From JBBUX01 sp037445775 (lineage in GTDB: Bacteria > Actinomycetota > Coriobacteriia > Anaerosomatales > PHET01): 26,733 nucleotides of DNA. Positions 23,029 through 26,733 of the stretch are shown here, piece after piece (position 1 is the stretch's first letter; each line of letters begins with the position of its first letter). Under the pieces are notes generated by a model, which saw only the letters and a program-made list of their open reading frames with translations, was not told the origin of the DNA and searched no databases. The stretch is from assembly GCA_037445775.1 (NCBI GenBank), contig JBBIJX010000020.1:1-26733 (forward strand), read 5' to 3'. Both the position numbers and the translations under genes were made by a program.

Positions 23029-23916
23029 ATGGTTTCCTTTTACGAAGCACCCGAATCTACAACTACGATAAGTGCTCACCAATACACGGTAGAGCCAGGC
23101 TTTCCTGAGTGCGGGGCGAAACTCAGTGAGTACAAGGGCGGTGGACTTGGCTCTAATCCACCCTCGGTCAAGTACTTCGACTTTGTGGGTAACGAGTTGT
23201 GCCCACTAGTTGACCTTCTGGATGTCTTCGAATGCGTAGGAGGCAAGTACGCGTCCTACTGCTCTGACTCGGTGGAAGACATTGAAGAGTACATGGCCAA
23301 GTATGTCGCAACCTATGCAGGTTCTACTGGATGCAGGAGCAGCATAGAAGTAGGTGGTGGGCTGCTGCGGTTCTTGCAGAACCTCGATGTAAGGGAGCAG
23401 TACTTCTCTAGAGAGCAGTATCGCGAGAATATGGTGATGTGGACGGGCTATTTCAACGACGTCTACAAGATGACTGCAAGCATGGCAAATGAAATGCTGG
23501 GTTCTGGGGATTCGTTCGTGGACAGGCAGTTCTTCAGCGACGTTGTCAGAGTATTCATGGACTATTGTCTGCGGACACTCGGCGTCGCATATCCGAGACC
23601 TGAGGACATGGACATTCAGTACTATCACTTTCTTGCCAATTTCCCCAAGTACAGGTTCACGGACAACCAGCGCTTTTATGGAGAGCTCATTCTCGGGGCG
23701 AACCACAGGGACAATCTCAATATGGGTCCCCTGATTATGTGTAACGAGGACTTGCGGGACACCTATCTTGTGCCCCTGATCATGTTTCTGTCTAATTGGT
23801 CCCTATTGCTGGGGGTCTACTTGTCAATGCGTACTTTTGGCCAATGCGCGTTTAGCGTGTGCTGGGAGACTGACTGGGGTACGCCTCTTCCGGGCTTTCG
23901 CCTTACGAGGGGTTAG
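23029..23916 (+). CDS. Orphan 295-aa protein of the island
   Basis: I do not recognise this protein. It is fairly rich in Tyr, Phe, Met and Cys, with an acidic YCSDSVEDIEEYMAKYV region near 77-93 and NMVMWTGYFNDVYKM near 134-148. A hydrophobic stretch LVPLIMFLSNWSLLLGVYL lies at about 247-265 and could be one membrane helix, followed by an aromatic tail (WETDWGTPLPGF). No signal peptide is seen. The ATG is preceded by GGGAGGAAG, a very good ribosome-binding site. The frame opens 77 codons earlier, across the palindrome, and that part is not coding-like. GC is about half by eye, well below the chromosomal side, which supports foreign origin. Confidence 0.65.
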   Translation: MVSFYEAPESTTTISAHQYTVEPGFPECGAKLSEYKGGGLGSNPPSVKYFDFVGNELCPLVDLLDVFECVGGKYASYCSDSVEDIEEYMAKYVATYAGSTGCRSSIEVGGGLLRFLQNLDVREQYFSREQYRENMVMWTGYFNDVYKMTASMANEMLGSGDSFVDRQFFSDVVRVFMDYCLRTLGVAYPRPEDMDIQYYHFLANFPKYRFTDNQRFYGELILGANHRDNLNMGPLIMCNEDLRDTYLVPLIMFLSNWSLLLGVYLSMRTFGQCAFSVCWETDWGTPLPGFRLTRG

Positions 23917-24055
23917 TTGTCGAAGGTGATGCGCACAGTACCGGTCTCTAGCACCTACGAAGAAGACATCTAGGGCCGCGACGACGCATCGTATCAAGCG
24001 TGGAAGCCACGGCAGAACAGCTTCGCCGAATCGTTCAACAACCAGCAGGTCATGC
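23917..24055 (+). pseudogene. Decayed coding fragment, possibly an IS3-type transposase tail
   Basis: After the stop of the 295-aa gene the same frame encodes VPVSSTYEEDI, a TAG, then ASYQAWKPRQNSFAESFNNQQ with good coding character, before running into the start of the ankyrin gene. PRQNSFAESFNN resembles the NxxxESF block around the catalytic glutamate of IS3-family transposases. The match is short and by eye, so this is a possibility only. Confidence 0.25.
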
Positions 24056-24070
24056 GAATGGGGGCTACAG

Positions 24071-24907
24071 ATGCGAGACCTGAGCGAGTTGCTACTCCAC
24101 GAATTCGACCACGGCGGAAATGCCGACACCGTAGGCCGCCTGTTGGCTCAGGGTGCAAACCCCAATCAGCAGTATGACGACGGCTGCTCCGTACTCTATG
24201 TGGCCGCCGAGTGTGGCTACACGGCAGTGGCGGGTCTGCTCATTGAGGCTGGGGCAGACATTGATCTCAGGTGGAATGGCGCAGCGCCTATTCATATTGC
24301 GTCACAGGAGGGCAATGCTGATGTCATCCGGCTGCTTGTCCGTCACGGGGCTGATGTCAATGCAATTGGGCCATCAGGTTCATCACCACTATGGTTGGCT
24401 GCCGGTTATCCAGAAGCCCACAAAGCATCCCAGGCGTGTGAGGCTCTCATAATCGCAGGCGCAGACGTGAACCAACCTCATCCAATGAAGGGTTTCACGC
24501 CACTGTGTTTCGCGGCCGAGATCGGCAACTACGAGATCGCGGAGTTGCTCCTCTCCGCTGGCGCCGACGTCAACTACTGCGCCACCGATGGAGTGTATTA
24601 CTACTCTCCACTGGCATTTGCCATCGGTAGGACGAAAGACAGCCGGACATACAGCAGCGATCTCGCGCCTGGAGTACGGACCGCCATGATTGGCTTGCTT
24701 ACTGGTAAGGGAGCCCAGTTTGAAGAAGCGGGATATCCGACCGGAGGCCGTCTGGCAAAGTGGGAGAGAGTGGACGTGGCACGTTGCGATGGGTGGACGA
24801 CGATATCCGCCAAGAGACTTCTGGAGGCCGCAAGAACATCTGGTCTTGACGACATTCCCGAAGTACTCGAAAGCATCGCGGCAATGAACTGCGAGGTCTC
24901 GGGGTGA
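24071..24907 (+). CDS. Ankyrin-repeat protein
   Basis: The 278-aa soluble protein is made of ankyrin repeats: VGRLLAQGANPN (partial, about 21-32), SVLYVAAECGYTAVAGLL (about 40-57), PIHIASQEGNADVIRLLV, then SPLWLAAGYPE with the slightly irregular ACEALIIAGADVN, TPLCFAAEIGNYEIAELLL, and a last divergent unit with PLAFAIGRT. The C-terminal 80 residues, with WTTISAKRLLEAARTSG and IPEVLESIAAM, are not ankyrin. Ankyrin arrays bind other proteins; the partner is unknown. There is no signal peptide. The ATG has a run of Gs about 7 bp upstream, a modest ribosome-binding site. It converges with the coiled-coil gene. Confidence 0.85.
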   Translation: MRDLSELLLHEFDHGGNADTVGRLLAQGANPNQQYDDGCSVLYVAAECGYTAVAGLLIEAGADIDLRWNGAAPIHIASQEGNADVIRLLVRHGADVNAIGPSGSSPLWLAAGYPEAHKASQACEALIIAGADVNQPHPMKGFTPLCFAAEIGNYEIAELLLSAGADVNYCATDGVYYYSPLAFAIGRTKDSRTYSSDLAPGVRTAMIGLLTGKGAQFEEAGYPTGGRLAKWERVDVARCDGWTTISAKRLLEAARTSGLDDIPEVLESIAAMNCEVSG

Positions 24908-24990
24908 ATTCAAGCTGCACCTCGACGGCAGCACCCCGATCAGGCCCCAGTGAGGTTCTAGTCCAGACGCTAGGTCAAGCGTGCAGTTGA

Positions 24991-25653
24991 CTAGCTGAGT
25001 AACTGAATCACCGCGATACCTGACATGAGCGCAGCGACCGCAGCCAGTCCCGCTGACCACAGCGCTACTGCGCGCGTTTGGGCCTGCTCACTAGCACGAC
25101 GTTGCTCGTTCTCGGAGACGGCTACCGAAAGCCCCTTCAGCAGAGCTGTCTGCTCGCTCGCCGAGGACTTCGTGTCCGAGGCTAGCTCAGTGAGTCTGTC
25201 TCCAAGCGCGTTACGAGAAGAGACGACTTCGTCCTCGACGTTCGCGATGGCAAGACGATTCTGCTCGCCCGAGTCCGCAGACGCCTGCGCACTGGCACGA
25301 ACTCGCTCCATCTCGCTTCCGTTATGGCGAACGAGACCCTGCAGTTCCTGCACATGCTTCGTATGCTCTTCCTGGACCTCGGCCAACTTCGCCAGTTGCG
25401 CCATGATCTCTGGTCCGCCGATCTTGACTAGCAGATCCAGTGCTTCTGCGGCACGACTACCGACATCCTCCAGCCCACTCGCCAGTCGGACAGTTGCCTC
25501 TGCGACGCTGCCCATCTCAGCAGCGGCACTTCTGTAGCCCTTGACGTCAACCTTGAGGCTCGCGAGAGCGTCCGCCAGTTCACGGGCGGCCGCCTCTGCG
25601 TCTAGGAACTCCGTGGCCCCGGCTGCTTCTACCTGCGTCTTGTTCGCACTCAC
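24991..25653 (-). CDS. Tail-anchored coiled-coil protein
   Basis: The 220-aa protein is almost all alpha-helix with heptad-like Ala, Leu and Glu spacing (AAARELADALASLKVDVKGY, ALDLLVKIGGPEIMAQLAKL, RNALGDRLTELASDTK) and ends in one hydrophobic helix (AVALWSAGLAAVAALMSGIAV, about 195-218). Only five residues follow, so it is probably tail-anchored with the coiled coil in the cytoplasm. Methyl-accepting proteins and phage or defence membrane effectors can look like this, but no specific motif is present. The start is GTG with GGGAGGAC 7 bp upstream. It overlaps the stop of the gene before it as GTGA, so the two are translationally coupled and probably work together. Confidence 0.75.
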   Translation of the reverse strand: MSANKTQVEAAGATEFLDAEAAARELADALASLKVDVKGYRSAAAEMGSVAEATVRLASGLEDVGSRAAEALDLLVKIGGPEIMAQLAKLAEVQEEHTKHVQELQGLVRHNGSEMERVRASAQASADSGEQNRLAIANVEDEVVSSRNALGDRLTELASDTKSSASEQTALLKGLSVAVSENEQRRASEQAQTRAVALWSAGLAAVAALMSGIAVIQLLS

Positions 25654-26733
25654 TCGGTCCTCCCAATGGTCGCTTCTGCAACAGTTCCGATGTCATCCAG
25701 CAGCAGGGTGTACGCGGCAACACGAGCGGGCTCCGACCCAAGACGAGACACCAGTAGGCGCATGGCATCGCGATCAGCGCGCTTCAAATCTACAGCGCGT
25801 GCCAGGACTTGCTGCGCTCTCTCCATTGACGACTCCGCGAACACCCGGAAAGCAATGACGACAGCATCCACGAAGGCTGTTGTTGACACGCCGTAGAGCA
25901 CTACTGCGTTCTCTATGGCCTGTCTGACGAACCGATAGGCTATCTCCCCTTCGCCGTCGCCAGAGCGTAACTCGGCTATACCTCGGAGCAGCAACAATGC
26001 AGGATGGTCCGGGTACGCCTCAAGCATGCGTCCGGTCTCACCGCGTGCCCCCTCCGCTCCCGCAGGGCCAACATGATCCGCCACGACTTCTTCGAGCTCT
26101 GCGAGTCCGGCGTCGGAAAGCTCCAGAAGCACTTCCAGCCGACGTCCGTAGTCCGTCGACTGAAGGTAGTCTCGCACTCGACGGTCAAATACCTCTGGAT
26201 CAGGGGAGCGGGCCGCAAGCAGCATCTCGAACACCGCGGAGCGCCGACCCGTCTCGACGACCTCGTACAAGAACTCAAGGTAGTACCGGGCCATGCGAAG
26301 CACGAATGCGGTCTCGTCCAAGTCTTCACGCTTCGCATCTTCCAGGAAATCGGGCAACACCATATTCGCCCGATCTTGACTATAGCTGGCCACGTAGTTC
26401 GCAAGTGACTGTGCTACTGCCTGCCGAGACTCCATGCCAACGTCTAGTTCATAGGAATTGTCGTTGTAATCGAGCGTGTAGTCTCGAACGACTGACAGCA
26501 CCGACAGTCGATGGATGGCCTTCTGGAAGCCGGCGTCCTTCATGAGATCACACTCACGGTGAAGTGTTCGCGTCCCCCTGACCCAGAACTCACCGAGCAG
26601 CTCCAACGCCTCCCTGAAACGCTCAAGTTCGGCATCCACTCCAGGGAATGAAGTTGTGTGGAAGTACAGGCAACGATCTACATCGTCCTTGTCTGCATAG
26701 CGGGTCGTGCGGACTCGATCCGCTGCGGCCTGG
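25650..26733 (-). CDS. Large helical protein, 5' end beyond the window
   Basis: About 360 residues of the C-terminal part are visible. A GTG codon at 26639 could be taken as a start, but the frame stays open to the right edge with clearly coding sequence (RVRTTRYADKDDVDRCLYF), so the gene begins outside the window. FREALELLGEFWVRGTRTLH, followed by GFQKAIHRLSVLSVVRDYTL, has the look of a winged-helix segment, as found after the motor domain in some helicases. The rest (RMLEAYPDHPALLLLRGIAEL, QQVLARAVDLKRADRDAMRL) resembles TPR-like helical pairs. I cannot assign a family. The stop overlaps the GTG of the coiled-coil gene by four bases. Confidence 0.7.
   Translation of the reverse strand, partial: QAAADRVRTTRYADKDDVDRCLYFHTTSFPGVDAELERFREALELLGEFWVRGTRTLHRECDLMKDAGFQKAIHRLSVLSVVRDYTLDYNDNSYELDVGMESRQAVAQSLANYVASYSQDRANMVLPDFLEDAKREDLDETAFVLRMARYYLEFLYEVVETGRRSAVFEMLLAARSPDPEVFDRRVRDYLQSTDYGRRLEVLLELSDAGLAELEEVVADHVGPAGAEGARGETGRMLEAYPDHPALLLLRGIAELRSGDGEGEIAYRFVRQAIENAVVLYGVSTTAFVDAVVIAFRVFAESSMERAQQVLARAVDLKRADRDAMRLLVSRLGSEPARVAAYTLLLDDIGTVAEATIGRTE

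Noticed and set aside
25650..26639. A complete gene starting at the GTG at 26639
   Set aside because: The frame remains open and coding-like to the window edge, so this GTG is internal.
1..26733. CRISPR array, rRNA or intact insertion sequence
   Set aside because: No regularly spaced repeats, no rRNA-like sequence and no intact transposase reading frame were seen.

Overview
The window is about 26.7 kb of GC-rich bacterial chromosome in which most genes lie tightly packed on the minus strand. The order mfd - prsA/surA-like foldase - mazG - eno resembles the actinobacterial mfd-mazG-lpqU-eno neighbourhood. Together with the GC content, frequent GTG starts and genes such as hgcAB, this suggests a deep-branching, probably anaerobic actinobacterium, for example a Coriobacteriia-like lineage. 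The taxonomic call is an inference. It rests on gene order and composition, not on a marker phylogeny.

Region 1 (1-9.3 kb) is a minus-strand housekeeping run: transcription-repair coupling factor, a lipoprotein parvulin-type foldase, MazG pyrophosphohydrolase, enolase, a SAM methyltransferase and pyruvate kinase. Many junctions are overlapping or nearly so. Region 2 (9-16.7 kb) holds an AraC-HTH/O6-alkylguanine methyltransferase fusion, an M28-type peptidase, endonuclease III and a bactofilin-like protein. It also holds a membrane protein with a probable homopolymer frameshift, a DUF554 protein, a NYN/YacP-type nuclease, a secreted coiled-coil protein with a transglycosylase-like end, and a bacteriohemerythrin.

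Region 3 (16.9-22.7 kb) contains the most important system. Four minus-strand genes form what looks like a single operon: an ArsR-family regulator, a calcineurin-like phosphoesterase, HgcA and HgcB. HgcA has the cap-helix motif NVWCAAGKGT followed by a five-helix membrane domain. HgcB is a 2[4Fe-4S] ferredoxin with the extra GVGCA cysteine and a terminal CC pair. HgcA and HgcB together are the known determinants of mercury methylation (methylmercury formation). A -35/-10 pair with 17 bp spacing and an overlapping 23-bp dyad lies just upstream of arsR, suggesting autoregulated, probably metal- or metalloid-responsive control. A tRNA-Phe gene, an L,D-transpeptidase and a UPF0178 (YaiI/YqxD) protein complete this region.

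Region 4 (22.7 kb to the end) looks like an integrated genomic island. It begins at a 45-nt 3' fragment of a tRNA-Asp gene (anticodon loop to CCA) with no matching 5' half, the usual footprint of tyrosine-recombinase integration. It is followed by a cluster of direct and inverted repeats. Beyond this the GC falls to about half by eye, and the genes are unrecognised or accessory: a 295-aa orphan, an ankyrin-repeat protein, a decayed coding fragment, and a GTGA-coupled pair. That pair is a tail-anchored coiled-coil protein and a large helical protein that runs off the right edge. No integrase or intact tRNA-Asp is seen in the window; both are expected beyond the right edge.
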